The notes under the pieces are model-generated. The model saw nothing but the letters and a program-made list of their open reading frames with translations. It was not told where the DNA came from and did no database searches. Source: Sphingobium sp. CCH11-B1 (GTDB lineage: Bacteria > Pseudomonadota > Alphaproteobacteria > Sphingomonadales > Sphingomonadaceae). From it: 61,039 nucleotides of DNA. The stretch's first letter is position 1. Each line of letters opens with the position of its first letter. The stretch covers positions 1 to 61,039 of the forward strand of contig NZ_LSJY01000133.1 of NCBI RefSeq assembly GCF_001556865.1, read 5' to 3'. A program made the translations under genes and the position numbers. Shown piece after piece: positions 1 to 7,771 of the stretch.

Positions 1-58
1 CACAACCTTCAGCCGCAGTGAACCATCACTTGCTGCTGGACAATCATCATAGGAGAGG

Positions 59-499
59 ATGATGAGCGTGGAACTGGAACGGAAGGTACGGGAATTTTGC
101 GATGCCTGGGGCGACGGCAGCGATGCCAGCAGGCCCGATGTCGAGAAGATCCTGTCGATGATGGCGGAGGACGCCGAATGGCAACTCTGGGTTCCCGGCG
201 GTCCCGTGGTGAAGGGCAAGACGGCATTGCGCGCCGAGATCGAGCGGCAGATGGCCTTTGCCACCAACAATAAATGCAATGAGGTGAACATCCTCTCCAA
301 CGACCGGATGGTGATGCAGGAGCGGTCCGACACCGCGATCATCATGGGACGGCCCTGTCCGCATCAGATGGTCGCGATCTACGAGTTCGACGATGACGGG
401 CTGATTTCGCGTTGGCGCGAATATCTCGATATGGCCGACCTCACGCGCAAGATGGGCATAGACGAGGCCGCGGCAGGCGGGACGGAGGTGCCGGCCTGA
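59..499 (+). CDS. SnoaL / limonene-epoxide-hydrolase-like NTF2-fold protein
   Basis: A 146-residue protein of the small alpha+beta NTF2 cone fold. It resembles the SnoaL/limonene-1,2-epoxide hydrolase group: an N-terminal helix (about residues 5-20, 'REFCDAWGDG'), 'DAEWQLWVPGGPVVKGKTALRAEI' around 38-62, and a C-terminal strand pair ending 'YEFDDDGLISRWREYLDM'. In this superfamily such proteins act as isomerases, cyclases, hydrolases or dehydratases on polycyclic or terpenoid substrates, without cofactor. The AGGAGAGG ribosome site abuts two adjacent ATGs (59 and 62); the second has the better spacing. The gene is the rightward edge of the window and is convergent with the oxidase-accessory genes. 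The exact reaction cannot be assigned. Confidence 0.8.
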   Translation: MMSVELERKVREFCDAWGDGSDASRPDVEKILSMMAEDAEWQLWVPGGPVVKGKTALRAEIERQMAFATNNKCNEVNILSNDRMVMQERSDTAIIMGRPCPHQMVAIYEFDDDGLISRWREYLDMADLTRKMGIDEAAAGGTEVPA

Positions 500-504
500 T
501 CGCG

Positions 505-762
505 TCAGGTGCGGAACAGGGCGATCAGGACCAGGCAGGTCAGGGTCGCCCAGCTCTGGAATCCCCAGAGCAGCCAGCGCGGCGCGTGCCGCAACTCCAT
601 GAACTCGCGGCCGACGAGCAGAACTTTCGCAAAGGCGATGACGAGGATTACGGAACGAAGCAGGAAGGCATTGCCCAACGCCATCGTCTCGAATGAGAGA
701 AAGGTCGCGGCGATCAGCATCGCCCAGACCCATGTGATGCGGCTACGCCAGATCATGGCCAT
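505..762 (-). CDS. Cytochrome c oxidase subunit IV-like (NorF-like) small membrane protein
   Basis: An 85-residue protein with three predicted membrane spans (about 8-28, 32-51 and 62-82) and the loop 'KVLLVGREFMELRHAP', which is typical of the prokaryotic cytochrome c oxidase subunit IV / NorF-like family. It starts 12 bases after the subunit III-like gene ends and is the last gene of a three-gene leftward operon. An AGGAAA ribosome site lies 9 bases before the ATG at 762. Such proteins usually accompany heme-copper oxidases or nitric oxide reductases, but no catalytic subunit I gene is present here, so its partner is unknown. Confidence 0.72.
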   Translation of the reverse strand: MAMIWRSRITWVWAMLIAATFLSFETMALGNAFLLRSVILVIAFAKVLLVGREFMELRHAPRWLLWGFQSWATLTCLVLIALFRT

Positions 763-774
763 GAAACAGTTTTC

Positions 775-1356
775 CTAGAGTAGGTAGAGGAGGGCGAAGA
801 GGATGATCCAGAGCAGGTCCACCAGATGCCAGAAGGCGCCGCTCCCCTCGATCAGGGCAACGCCCCCCTGCATCCGGCCGGATCGGTCGAAGCGTGACAG
901 AGTGAAGCACAGCACGCCCAGCCCGATCAGTACATGCACCAGATGGATGCCGGTAAACATATAATAATAAATCGAAAAACTGTTGCTGTTGAGCGTGAAG
1001 CCCTGCGCGATCTTGGCAGAATATTCGAACGCCTTGACGACCACGAAGCCGTTGCCGAGCAGGATCGCCCCCAGCAGCAACCGGCGCGCCCTGTCGTCGC
1101 CCCGGCGGACCGCCGCAACGGCCTGCGCGACGAAGAAGCTGCTGGTCAGCAGCAGCAGCGTGTTGAGCAGGCCCAGGCGCCGGTCGAGCAGCGCCTGCGA
1201 ACTTTCGAACAGCGCCAGTTCCTGCTGCCGGGCGAGTGCATAGGTGACGAAGAAGACGGCAAAGACGATGAGATCGCCGCCAATGAACACCCATACGCCT
1301 TCCTCGCCCGGCACATGGCCGCGCGGAGGCGAAGCGGCGGCTTGCGGCGTCGCCAT
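775..1356 (-). CDS. Cytochrome c oxidase subunit III family (NorE-like) protein
   Basis: A 193-residue heme-copper oxidase subunit III-type membrane protein. About five spans are visible: 'VWVFIGGDLIVFAVFFVTYAL' (21-42), 'LGLLNTLLLLTSSFFVAQAV' (61-80), 'LLLGAILLGNGFVVVKAFEY' (93-112), a span with 'YYMFTGIHLVHVLIGLGVLC' (131-150), and a C-terminal one (179-193). The signature 'GxHxxHVxxG' and the C-terminal 'FWHLVDLLWIILF' are family hallmarks. The length is that of the short NorE-like branch, not full CtaE. The start codon shares a base with the stop of the upstream gene (TAATG), so translation is probably coupled. I rejected a longer in-frame start near 2160 because it would run through the upstream gene. 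Confidence 0.85.
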   Translation of the reverse strand: MATPQAAASPPRGHVPGEEGVWVFIGGDLIVFAVFFVTYALARQQELALFESSQALLDRRLGLLNTLLLLTSSFFVAQAVAAVRRGDDRARRLLLGAILLGNGFVVVKAFEYSAKIAQGFTLNSNSFSIYYYMFTGIHLVHVLIGLGVLCFTLSRFDRSGRMQGGVALIEGSGAFWHLVDLLWIILFALLYLL

Positions 1357-2057
1357 TATTCGCCGCCCAGCGCGTCGCGCTTGATCGCGCCGAGCATGGC
1401 GACAATCATCAGGTTGAACCAGATGCCGAACACGACCGCAGGCAGCCAGAAGGCCAGGGCGCCATTCCAGGCGAAGGGGCCGGTCTTGAACAGGCCGATT
1501 GCCAGTCCGGGCAGCAGCAGCACACCGGTCCACAGGTTCATATAGCCCAGCCAGCGCGGCAGGATCGGTTGCGCGCGGCGATCGCCCAGAATGACGAAGC
1601 CGGTCAGAAGATTCTGCACGAAAGCGGGCACCGCCGGCATGACGAACAGCAGGAAGGCGATATCGCTCAGCGTGCTGACGACAGCGTCCGGCCGGTCGAG
1701 CCGATAGGCGGCCGCCGTGAAGATCAATCCGGCGAAGAACAAGGTGACGAAGCCGAAGGCCACGACCATCACAAAGGCCCAGGTCAGGGGCGAAACCGGC
1801 CCTTCGATCTTCTTCATGAAGGTCGCGATCGCGGCAAGGAATGGGAAGAACAGTACGGAAGAAGAGGCGATCAGAATGGCGCCCGCCAATATGCCGATTT
1901 GGTGGCTGCGATAATAGGCTGCGACCTCTGCGGCGGGCATGGACGGGTCCAGCGGCGGGAACATGTGCGCGACCGGCCATATGCCGACGAACATCATTGT
2001 CCCGGCTATTGCGCCCATATAGGTGCATAGCTTCATCGTCATGCTCTTGGTCGTCAT
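1356..2057 (-). CDS. Multi-pass membrane protein of unknown function in oxidase-like operon
   Basis: A 233-residue protein with six to seven hydrophobic spans (roughly 12-32, 53-80, 91-117, 130-152, 170-190, 200-225). The extracytoplasmic loop 'FPPLDPSMPAAEVAAYYRSHQIGI' resembles that of uncharacterised DUF4386-like membrane proteins. I do not recognise a catalytic motif. It is the first gene of the leftward operon with the subunit III and IV-like genes, which suggests a membrane or redox role linked to the oxygenase pathways. The ATG at 2057 has a purine-rich ribosome site (GGCGGGGGAGAGC) before it. The gap to the divergent SnoaL gene carries one copy of the repeated dyad (2119-2134). Confidence 0.7.
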   Translation of the reverse strand: MTTKSMTMKLCTYMGAIAGTMMFVGIWPVAHMFPPLDPSMPAAEVAAYYRSHQIGILAGAILIASSSVLFFPFLAAIATFMKKIEGPVSPLTWAFVMVVAFGFVTLFFAGLIFTAAAYRLDRPDAVVSTLSDIAFLLFVMPAVPAFVQNLLTGFVILGDRRAQPILPRWLGYMNLWTGVLLLPGLAIGLFKTGPFAWNGALAFWLPAVVFGIWFNLMIVAMLGAIKRDALGGE

Positions 2058-2118
2058 GCGCTCTCCCCCGCCACTTTCTTGTGCGAGCGAAGATTGTGGA
2101 GCGATCGTGCCAAGGCCA

Positions 2119-2134
2119 CCCGCCCATAGATAGG
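2119..2134. promoter_or_regulatory. Putative operator, dyad copy E (CCCGCC-CATA-GATAGG)
   Basis: The right half GATAGG is exact and the left half CCCGCC keeps the outer CC and the inner C of CCTATC. It lies in the divergent gap between the membrane-protein operon (start 2057) and the SnoaL/phosphotransferase operon (start 2205), with the exact half on the strand of the rightward operon. The call rests on recurrence of the motif at the same half-site spacing elsewhere in the window. Confidence 0.5.
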
Positions 2135-2204
2135 GTTCCTGACAGCGATCCCACCTGCACAAGGGCAATTCACGGCCATGGGCCTGGAAGCATCGGAGAG
2201 GGTG

Positions 2205-2597
2205 ATGAGCGATATCGAGGCGAACAAGGCGGTGGCCCGCCGCTATATGCGGGCGGTGGAGGAGGGCGATGTCGACACGATCGAGGCCCTTCAGCATCCC
2301 GACTGCCAGTGGTGGATATTGGGCCATGGCGACATGAGCCGGGCCGACTTCATCGCCAGCGTGAAGGGCGGATTGCTGAGCGCGGAGAAGCGCACGGCCG
2401 AAGTAATCGCAATCACCGCCGAAGGGGATCGGGTGGCGGTGGAAGTCCGGGGCGAGATGGTCTTTCCGGATCGGGTCTATCGCAACGACTATCATAATCT
2501 GCTGATCATCCGGGATGGGCAGATCGTATCCGGCAAGGAATATATGGATACCCGCGCCGTGGCCGAGGCCTTTTCGGCGGGGGAGGGCGCGCAGTGA
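2205..2597 (+). CDS. SnoaL-like NTF2-fold protein
   Basis: A 130-residue ketosteroid-isomerase-related protein: N-terminal helix 'NKAVARRYMRAVEEGDVDTIEALQHPDCQWWI' (about 5-38) and C-terminal strands ending 'IRDGQIVSGKEYMDTRAVAEAF', the classic 'DGKIxxxxxYxDT' ending of the SnoaL family. A GGAGAGG ribosome site 3 bases upstream selects the ATG at 2205 over an in-frame one at 2178. The stop overlaps the GTG start of the next gene (GTGA), so the two are translationally coupled. It probably acts as isomerase, dehydratase or cyclase on a pathway intermediate; the reaction is not determinable. Confidence 0.82.
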   Translation: MSDIEANKAVARRYMRAVEEGDVDTIEALQHPDCQWWILGHGDMSRADFIASVKGGLLSAEKRTAEVIAITAEGDRVAVEVRGEMVFPDRVYRNDYHNLLIIRDGQIVSGKEYMDTRAVAEAFSAGEGAQ

Positions 2598-3967
2598 CGA
2601 ATGCCGCGCCGCTCAACAATTATGATGATGCCGCAATCGGCCGGATCACCGCCTTTGTCGAGCAACTGACCGGCGGCAAGGTCGTCGGGCTGGAACGCCT
2701 CGTCCGCTGGCGCCCGTCCTGGTTCGTCGACATAGAAAGGGAAGGGACGGTCCGCCGCCTGCACCTGCGCGGCGACCGGGGCGGCGACGTATCGATCTTC
2801 CCCGACCTCAAGCGCGAGGCGGACGTTATCGCCGTGCTGCACGGTCAGGGGCTGCCGGTGCCGGATATTTGCGGCTACCTCTCCGATCCGCCCTGCATCG
2901 TGATGGAGGCGATCGAAGGGACGCGCGATTTCTCGGCGTTCGATGCCGCGACGAAAAGCGCCATCGGCCGCGTCTATATGGAGGCAGTCGCCGCGATGCA
3001 TCGGTTACCGGTCGAACCCTTCATGGCCGTCGGCGTGCATCGGCCCGAGGGCGCGGAGGCGATCGCGCTGGTCGGCCTCGACGCCTATATGGCGCATTAT
3101 CGGCGGACGAAGAGCCGACCCGAGCCGTTGCTGGAATTTGTCATCGGCTGGCTGCGCCGCAATGTACCGCGGCACCGCGATCGCGCCAGCTTCATCCAGT
3201 TCGATTCGGGCCAATATCTGGTCGATCAGGGAGCGATGACCAAGCTCTACGATTTCGAATTTTCGATGATCGGCGATCCGCTGGTCGACATCGCCACCAT
3301 GGGGATGCGCAACAGCTATGAGCCGCTGGGTGCGCCGCTGCCGGAACTGGTCCGCTATTATGAGGAAGCGACGGGCGAGCCGGTCGATCATGACGCGGTG
3401 GTGTTCCATGTCCTGCAATTCTCGCTGCTCGGCACGATGCAGTTCACCGGGACGGTCGGCGAGCCATGCCCCGGCGATCCGCATTCGGTCTATCTCATGT
3501 TCGATCTTGCGCTGCGCCGCTCCATCTTGCTGGCGCTGTCGCATCTGACCGGCGATGCGCTGCCCGAACTGCCGCCGCTGGAACAGCGCACGGGCGACAA
3601 TGCGCCGCTTCTGGCCAAGCTGGTCGATACGCTCGGGGCGTTGCCGGTGACGGGGGAGGCGGCGGAGACGCACAAGGCGCAGGTCGCCGAACTGATCGAA
3701 TGGGTACAGCGCGCCGACGATCATGGGGCGGACATCGTGGCGCGCAACATCGCCGATGTGTCCGCGCTTCTCGGCCGCCGCTTCGACCGCTGGGCCGATG
3801 CCGCCGAGGCGCTGGAAGCGTATATACTCGAGGCGGGACCGGACGAAGACGCCGCGCTTATCGCTCTGCTCGCGACCATCGAGGGGCGGCGGCTGCAACT
3901 GTTCGGACCAACCGCGCTGGGCGAGGCGGCGCGCCATGTCGTCCTGCCGGCGACGCGCTCCGACTGA
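2594..3967 (+). CDS. APH-type phosphotransferase family protein, divergent catalytic loop
   Basis: A 457-residue protein with the aminoglycoside-phosphotransferase/choline-kinase fold. The lysine-bearing N-lobe is around 'RRLHLRGDRGGDVSIFPDLKREADV' (54-78) and the metal-binding 'LYDFEFSMIGDPLVDIA' is at 218-234. The catalytic loop, usually HGD-x4-N, reads 'QFDSGQYLVD' (202-211): the Asp is kept, but His-Gly and Asn are changed. A helical C-terminal tail of about 190 residues follows, longer than in the three paralogs here. It starts at a GTG overlapping the upstream stop. Family members phosphorylate small hydroxylated molecules; the substrate here is unknown and activity is uncertain. Confidence 0.78.
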   Translation: MTNAAPLNNYDDAAIGRITAFVEQLTGGKVVGLERLVRWRPSWFVDIEREGTVRRLHLRGDRGGDVSIFPDLKREADVIAVLHGQGLPVPDICGYLSDPPCIVMEAIEGTRDFSAFDAATKSAIGRVYMEAVAAMHRLPVEPFMAVGVHRPEGAEAIALVGLDAYMAHYRRTKSRPEPLLEFVIGWLRRNVPRHRDRASFIQFDSGQYLVDQGAMTKLYDFEFSMIGDPLVDIATMGMRNSYEPLGAPLPELVRYYEEATGEPVDHDAVVFHVLQFSLLGTMQFTGTVGEPCPGDPHSVYLMFDLALRRSILLALSHLTGDALPELPPLEQRTGDNAPLLAKLVDTLGALPVTGEAAETHKAQVAELIEWVQRADDHGADIVARNIADVSALLGRRFDRWADAAEALEAYILEAGPDEDAALIALLATIEGRRLQLFGPTALGEAARHVVLPATRSD

Positions 3968-3981
3968 AGGGCGGTCGCGCC

Positions 3982-4010
3982 TTTGCCATTGGACAGGTCA
4001 GTCCCTGTCC
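3982..4010. promoter_or_regulatory. Putative operator region: degenerate dyad copy O plus inverted repeat GGACAGG/CCTGTCC
   Basis: The segment 3982-3997 ends GGACAGG and fits the right half of the window-wide dyad with one change (GACAGG for GATAGG); the left half is poor. It overlaps a perfect 7-bp inverted repeat, GGACAGG (3991-3997) and CCTGTCC (4004-4010) with a 6-base spacer. Both sit in the 80-base gap before the SDR gene at 4048. A small hairpin in the message is an alternative reading. Confidence 0.35.
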
Positions 4011-4047
4011 CTCATGGCGACGTCAATACTGAGGAAAGGAGCAGGAC

Positions 4048-4890
4048 ATGAGCGAAAAGATAGTGCTGGTGACAGGTGCGACGCGCGGGCTGGGGCGCGG
4101 CATGGCGCGGGGCCTGGCTTCACGCGGTCATGTGGTGGCGATCACGGGACGCGATCAGGTGCAGCTTGCCGCGGTCGTGGAAGAAATCGAACAGTCGGGC
4201 GGCAAGGGCATCTCGCTGTTATGCGATCACCGGGATGATGATGCGGTCGAAAGAGCGTTCGCGCAACTGGCCGAGCGGACGGATGGCAGGCTAGACCTGC
4301 TCGTCAACAATGCCACCGCCGTTTACGGGCTCGATCTGGTCGCGCCGGGCGGCTTCTGGGAAAAGCCGCTGAGGCTCGCGGACATGATCACCATCGGCCT
4401 GCGCTCCAGCTATGTCGCGGCCTATCATGCGGCGCCGTTGATGGTGGCGGCGGGCAGGGGTCTGATCGCCAGCATTTCCTTCTATGGCGCGGTATCCTAT
4501 TTCCACGGGCCGGCTTATGGCGCGGCCAAGGCGGGAACGGACAAGATGACCGCCGACATGGCGGTCGATCTTGCGCCGCATGGTGTATCCGTCGTGTCTC
4601 TCTGGCCGGGCTTCATCCTGACCGACGCGGTGAAGGCCATGTCGCCCGACATGATCCCCGAAGACCTGCGCGCCGCCATGCCCCATTGGGAAACGCCGGA
4701 ATTTTCAGGCCTTGTCCTCGATCGCTTGGCGCAGGACCCGGACCTTGCCGCCCTTTCGGGCCAGGCGCTGATCGGCGCGGAACTGGGGGAGCGGTACGGC
4801 ATCAGGGATACGGACGGGAAGCAGCCCCTGTCCTATCGGGCGACGATGGGGGCGCCGACGCCTTTCGCGCCGCCCGTCCGGCAGGACTGA
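4048..4890 (+). CDS. Short-chain dehydrogenase/reductase (DHRS1-like)
   Basis: A 280-residue SDR. Nucleotide binding is seen in 'VTGATRGLGRG' (8-18) and 'VNNAT' (86-90), the catalytic residues in Ser144 ('ISFYG'), Tyr157 and Lys161 ('YGAAK'). The extended C-terminal segment and the 'WPGFILTD' turn resemble the DHRS1-like branch more than the classical 250-residue enzymes. It would oxidise or reduce a secondary alcohol/ketone with NAD(P). A GGAAAGGAG ribosome site precedes ATG 4048. It lies between the phosphotransferase and the EthD-like gene on the same strand, so cotranscription is likely. Confidence 0.88.
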   Translation: MSEKIVLVTGATRGLGRGMARGLASRGHVVAITGRDQVQLAAVVEEIEQSGGKGISLLCDHRDDDAVERAFAQLAERTDGRLDLLVNNATAVYGLDLVAPGGFWEKPLRLADMITIGLRSSYVAAYHAAPLMVAAGRGLIASISFYGAVSYFHGPAYGAAKAGTDKMTADMAVDLAPHGVSVVSLWPGFILTDAVKAMSPDMIPEDLRAAMPHWETPEFSGLVLDRLAQDPDLAALSGQALIGAELGERYGIRDTDGKQPLSYRATMGAPTPFAPPVRQD

Positions 4891-4924
4891 GAGAACAGAA
4901 ATCAGGAGAGGAAAGGCAAAAGCG

Positions 4925-5707
4925 ATGATCGATGCCGTGCTGGTCGTGCTGACCAAAGCCGTTCCGGGCCGGGAGGCCGATATGGAGGATTGGTACAGCA
5001 ACATCCATATTCGCGATGCGCTGCGTTTCCGGGGATCGGTCACGGCACAGCGTTTCCGGCTTGCCGGGGAGCAACCCTGTCCGCCCGAAGGCTTCGACTG
5101 GCAATATCTCGCCCTCTACGACGTATTCGATCCGGTGCGCTTCAGTCGCGAGCATCTGGACAATGCGCTGACGTCGCGGATGCAGGTATCGGACGCCATC
5201 GATGACAGCCTGCTCTATGACTTTCATTATTATCCGCTGCTCTTTCAGGACAATGATCCGGACGTCGGGCATTCCGGCGGCGTCATCCTGGAGGAACTGA
5301 ACCCGCCTGCGGACAGCGACGACCACTTCAGACGATTTTATGCGGAAAACTATTTTCGTGAAGCGGCCGTTCGACCCGGCGTCAAATCGGCTGCTTTCCT
5401 GACCTTTCGCACCTTTGGCCAGATGATCCCGATGACGCCCGACCATCGCTATGTCGCGATCTACAGGATCAACGATCCGGCGGCGGCCCTGGAAGCGTGG
5501 CGAGGCGCCGACACCCTGCTGGCGACCAACGGCCTGCTCCAGCCTGATGGGATACGCATCACTCAATGGGATCCTGCGACACCCCGCCTTACCAAGGACG
5601 ATGTCCAGCATCCGACCGCCGTTGGCCTGGCGGAGGAGGAGCGTGCCCGTGCGCATATGGGAGATCGGGTACGCACGGGCGGCGCGGAAAAGCTGGCGAT
5701 GCGCTGA
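4925..5707 (+). CDS. Tandem ferredoxin-like (dimeric alpha/beta barrel, EthD/DUF4286-like) protein
   Basis: A 260-residue protein made of two related halves. Each begins with a strand of the dimeric alpha/beta-barrel type ('MIDAVLVVLTKAVPGREADMEDWYSNIHI', 1-29, and 'GGVILEELNPPADSDDHFRRFYAENYF', about 119-145) and later has a strand such as 'WQYLALYDVFDP' or 'HRYVAIYRINDP'. The 'W(Y)xxxHIRD' pattern is typical of EthD/DUF4286-like proteins often found in aromatic or steroid catabolic clusters. Function in the family is poorly defined (stress-responsive or small lyase/monooxygenase-like). It follows the SDR by 34 bases, probably in one operon. Confidence 0.7.
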   Translation: MIDAVLVVLTKAVPGREADMEDWYSNIHIRDALRFRGSVTAQRFRLAGEQPCPPEGFDWQYLALYDVFDPVRFSREHLDNALTSRMQVSDAIDDSLLYDFHYYPLLFQDNDPDVGHSGGVILEELNPPADSDDHFRRFYAENYFREAAVRPGVKSAAFLTFRTFGQMIPMTPDHRYVAIYRINDPAAALEAWRGADTLLATNGLLQPDGIRITQWDPATPRLTKDDVQHPTAVGLAEEERARAHMGDRVRTGGAEKLAMR

Positions 5708-5711
5708 TCCG

Positions 5712-6344
5712 TCAGGTGATCGGGGGATGGTCGACAATGGCGCGCATCCGGCAATAGGCCGGACGCGCCGTCATCCGCCCGACATAGGCCGCGATGTTCT
5801 TATGCCCTTCCACGTCGACGGACATGAACAATCGCGTGGTGGTGAATGGAAAGGTCATCATGATGTCGGCCGCCGTGAACCGGTCGCCCGCCATATAGGG
5901 GGCATGCGTCAGCCGGTCGTCGACAAGTTTCAGCAGGCGCGCCGAATGAGCCCGACCTGCGACGCGGGAGGGATGATCCTGCGCGATGCCTGCCCGTTCT
6001 GCCATGATCTCCATCACCAGCGCGGGCATCAGGGAGGATTCGGTGAAATGGAACCAGAAAAGATAGTCAGCATAGTCGGAGTCGCCGGGATTGGCGCGGA
6101 GCGCACCGTTCCCCTGCGTCGTGGCGAGATAGTCCATGACCGCCCCGCTTTCGGCGATGCGTTGTCCGTCGGCCTCGATCACTGGCGAAGAACCCAGCGG
6201 ATGCAAAGCCTTGTAGGCCGGTTCCGCCGCGAGCATTTCCAGCCGCGCAAAGAAGCGAATGTCATAGGGACACTCCACTTCCTCCATCAACCAGACCGCA
6301 CGTTCAGAGCGGGACCGGTCGAGTTGAAAGATGGTGACGCTCAT
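5712..6344 (-). CDS. Glutathione S-transferase family protein
   Basis: A 210-residue GST. The N-terminal thioredoxin-like domain includes the likely activating Ser region 'RSRSERAVWLMEE' (10-22), the cis-proline loop 'GSSPVIEADG' (Pro54) and the glutathione-binding 'AESGAVMDYL' (64-73). The C-terminal all-helical domain has the N-capping motif 'FTAADIMMTF'. GSTs in sphingomonad catabolic clusters conjugate or remove glutathione, isomerise ring-cleavage products or break ether bonds. It is convergent with the EthD-like gene (5-base gap) and divergent from the SDR at 6498; the divergent gap carries dyad copy A. Confidence 0.88.
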   Translation of the reverse strand: MSVTIFQLDRSRSERAVWLMEEVECPYDIRFFARLEMLAAEPAYKALHPLGSSPVIEADGQRIAESGAVMDYLATTQGNGALRANPGDSDYADYLFWFHFTESSLMPALVMEIMAERAGIAQDHPSRVAGRAHSARLLKLVDDRLTHAPYMAGDRFTAADIMMTFPFTTTRLFMSVDVEGHKNIAAYVGRMTARPAYCRMRAIVDHPPIT

Positions 6345-6400
6345 AAAAGGCTCTCCGCTTGAAGAGCGCCATAGATGCGCGGCTTATCAATTCCGCCAAA

Positions 6401-6416
6401 CCTATCTTTGTCTAGG
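6401..6416. promoter_or_regulatory. Putative operator, dyad copy A (CCTATC-TTTG-TCTAGG)
   Basis: The left half CCTATC is exact and the right half TCTAGG keeps TAGG. The copy is centred between the divergent GST (start 6344) and SDR (start 6498) genes, 57 and 82 bases from their start codons. It has the same half-site spacing as the perfect copy at 60647-60662. Confidence 0.55.
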
Positions 6417-6497
6417 TATCGCCGGGCACCTGCCGTGGCAGCGTCCCGCTGCGGCGGAAGCCCGATGGTGCCGCGCCCATGACAGACAGGAGAGAAG

Positions 6498-7316
6498 ATG
6501 CCCATGACGGATTTATCGGGACGGGTCGCTATCGTCACCGGATCGGGGGCCAATATCGGGGAGGCCTGCGCACGGGCCCTGGCAAGGGCCGGCGCGACGG
6601 TGATCCTGGCGGATATTGCGGCTGAACGGGCGCAAGCCGTCGCCCAGTCTATTCGGGCCTCGGGCGGGCAGGCACATGGGATGGCCCTCGATCTCGCACA
6701 GGAGGACAGCATCACGGCGCTGGTCGTAGATGTGATGCGGCAGCATCAGCGCATCGACATCCTCCACAACAATGCCGCCGACACGCGGCTGGAGCAGATG
6801 GCGGTCGATGGCTCGCTTCTCGATCTCGACGCCGCGACCTGGGATCGCGCCTTTCATGTCAATGCGCGGGGCACGATGCTGATGATCAAGGCGGTCGCGC
6901 CGCACATGATTGCGGGCGGCGGCGGCTCCATCATCAACACCTCGACCGGGGTGGCGCTGACCGGCGACATCAACAATCCGTCCTATTCCGCGTCCAAGGC
7001 AGCCGTGAACGCGCTGACCCGCAATGCGGCGGTGCAGTTCGGCCGGTTTAACATCCGGGTCAACGCGGTCGCGCCGGGCCTCGTGCTCTCCCCGCTGGCC
7101 CGGGAGATGATGACCCCTGAGCAGATCGCCATGATCCAGCGGCATGTCCTGCTCCCGCGCGAGAGCGTGCCGGAAGATATTGCCGGTGCGGTGCTGTTCC
7201 TGGCGTCGGATGGCGCGGCCTTCATCACCGGGCAGGTGATCGGCGTGGATGGCGGGATCGTTCATCATACGCCCTATGTCGCCGATATGCTGGAAGGCAT
7301 GAGCCGGGCGCACTGA
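6498..7316 (+). CDS. Classical short-chain dehydrogenase/reductase
   Basis: A 272-residue SDR with 'VTGSGANIG' (13-21), 'NNAAD' (91-95), Ser149, Tyr163 and Lys167 ('YSASK') and the C-terminal 'ITGQVIGVDGG'. It is closely similar to the next SDR (7772) in the segment 'RIDILHNNAA...W..AF.VNARG.ML', suggesting tandem duplication. AGGAGAG precedes two possible ATGs (6498 and 6504); the second leaves a 9-base spacer and may be the true start. It probably oxidises a ring or side-chain hydroxyl. It heads an SDR-VOC-SDR operon divergent from the GST gene. Confidence 0.9.
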   Translation: MPMTDLSGRVAIVTGSGANIGEACARALARAGATVILADIAAERAQAVAQSIRASGGQAHGMALDLAQEDSITALVVDVMRQHQRIDILHNNAADTRLEQMAVDGSLLDLDAATWDRAFHVNARGTMLMIKAVAPHMIAGGGGSIINTSTGVALTGDINNPSYSASKAAVNALTRNAAVQFGRFNIRVNAVAPGLVLSPLAREMMTPEQIAMIQRHVLLPRESVPEDIAGAVLFLASDGAAFITGQVIGVDGGIVHHTPYVADMLEGMSRAH

Positions 7317-7332
7317 GCAGATAGAGGGCGGG

Positions 7333-7713
7333 ATGGGCATCTTCACGCATATCTGCCTTGGCAGCAACGACTTGGAAAGGTCCGCCCGTTTCTTCGATGC
7401 GGTGCTTGCGCCGCTGGGGATCGTCAATCTCGGTCCGTTTCTGGATCAGGGCGTCGGCTATGGGCGACGGGTGCCCGAATTGCTGATCCTGCGCCCGCTT
7501 CAGGGCCCGGCGACATGCGGCAATGGTGCGACTTTGGGATTGAAGGCGCCGGATCGCCGCGCGGTCGATGATTTTCATCGCGCTGGTCTGGCTGCGGGCG
7601 GCGAGGATGCCGGGCCGCCGGGGCCCCGCGGCGCCGTGCCCCACGCCTATGGCGCCTATCTGCTGGACCCCGACGGCAACAAGATCTGCGCCTATTGTTT
7701 CGATCCGCCCTAG
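7333..7713 (+). CDS. VOC superfamily (glyoxalase/bleomycin-resistance-like) protein
   Basis: A 126-residue single vicinal-oxygen-chelate module. It starts 'FTHICLGSNDLERSARFFDAVLAPLG' (4-29), carrying the usual first metal-ligand His, and ends 'HAYGAYLLDPDGNKICAYCFDPP' with the typical 'DPDGNKI' strand. Proteins of this size are lyases, epimerases or dioxygenase-like enzymes. It sits 16 bases after one SDR and before a second, so it likely acts on a product made by them. The substrate is unknown. Confidence 0.82.
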   Translation: MGIFTHICLGSNDLERSARFFDAVLAPLGIVNLGPFLDQGVGYGRRVPELLILRPLQGPATCGNGATLGLKAPDRRAVDDFHRAGLAAGGEDAGPPGPRGAVPHAYGAYLLDPDGNKICAYCFDPP

Positions 7714-7771
7714 GCGGTTAGGTATCGCTGGTTGGCGCTCAGCGTTTGTCACGTGGATAGAAGGAAGCGAA

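Noticed and set aside
775..2160. A 461-codon continuous frame as one fused oxidase protein
   Set aside because: The upstream part overlaps the membrane-protein gene in another frame and has no membrane character; the family N-terminus begins at the ATG at 1356.
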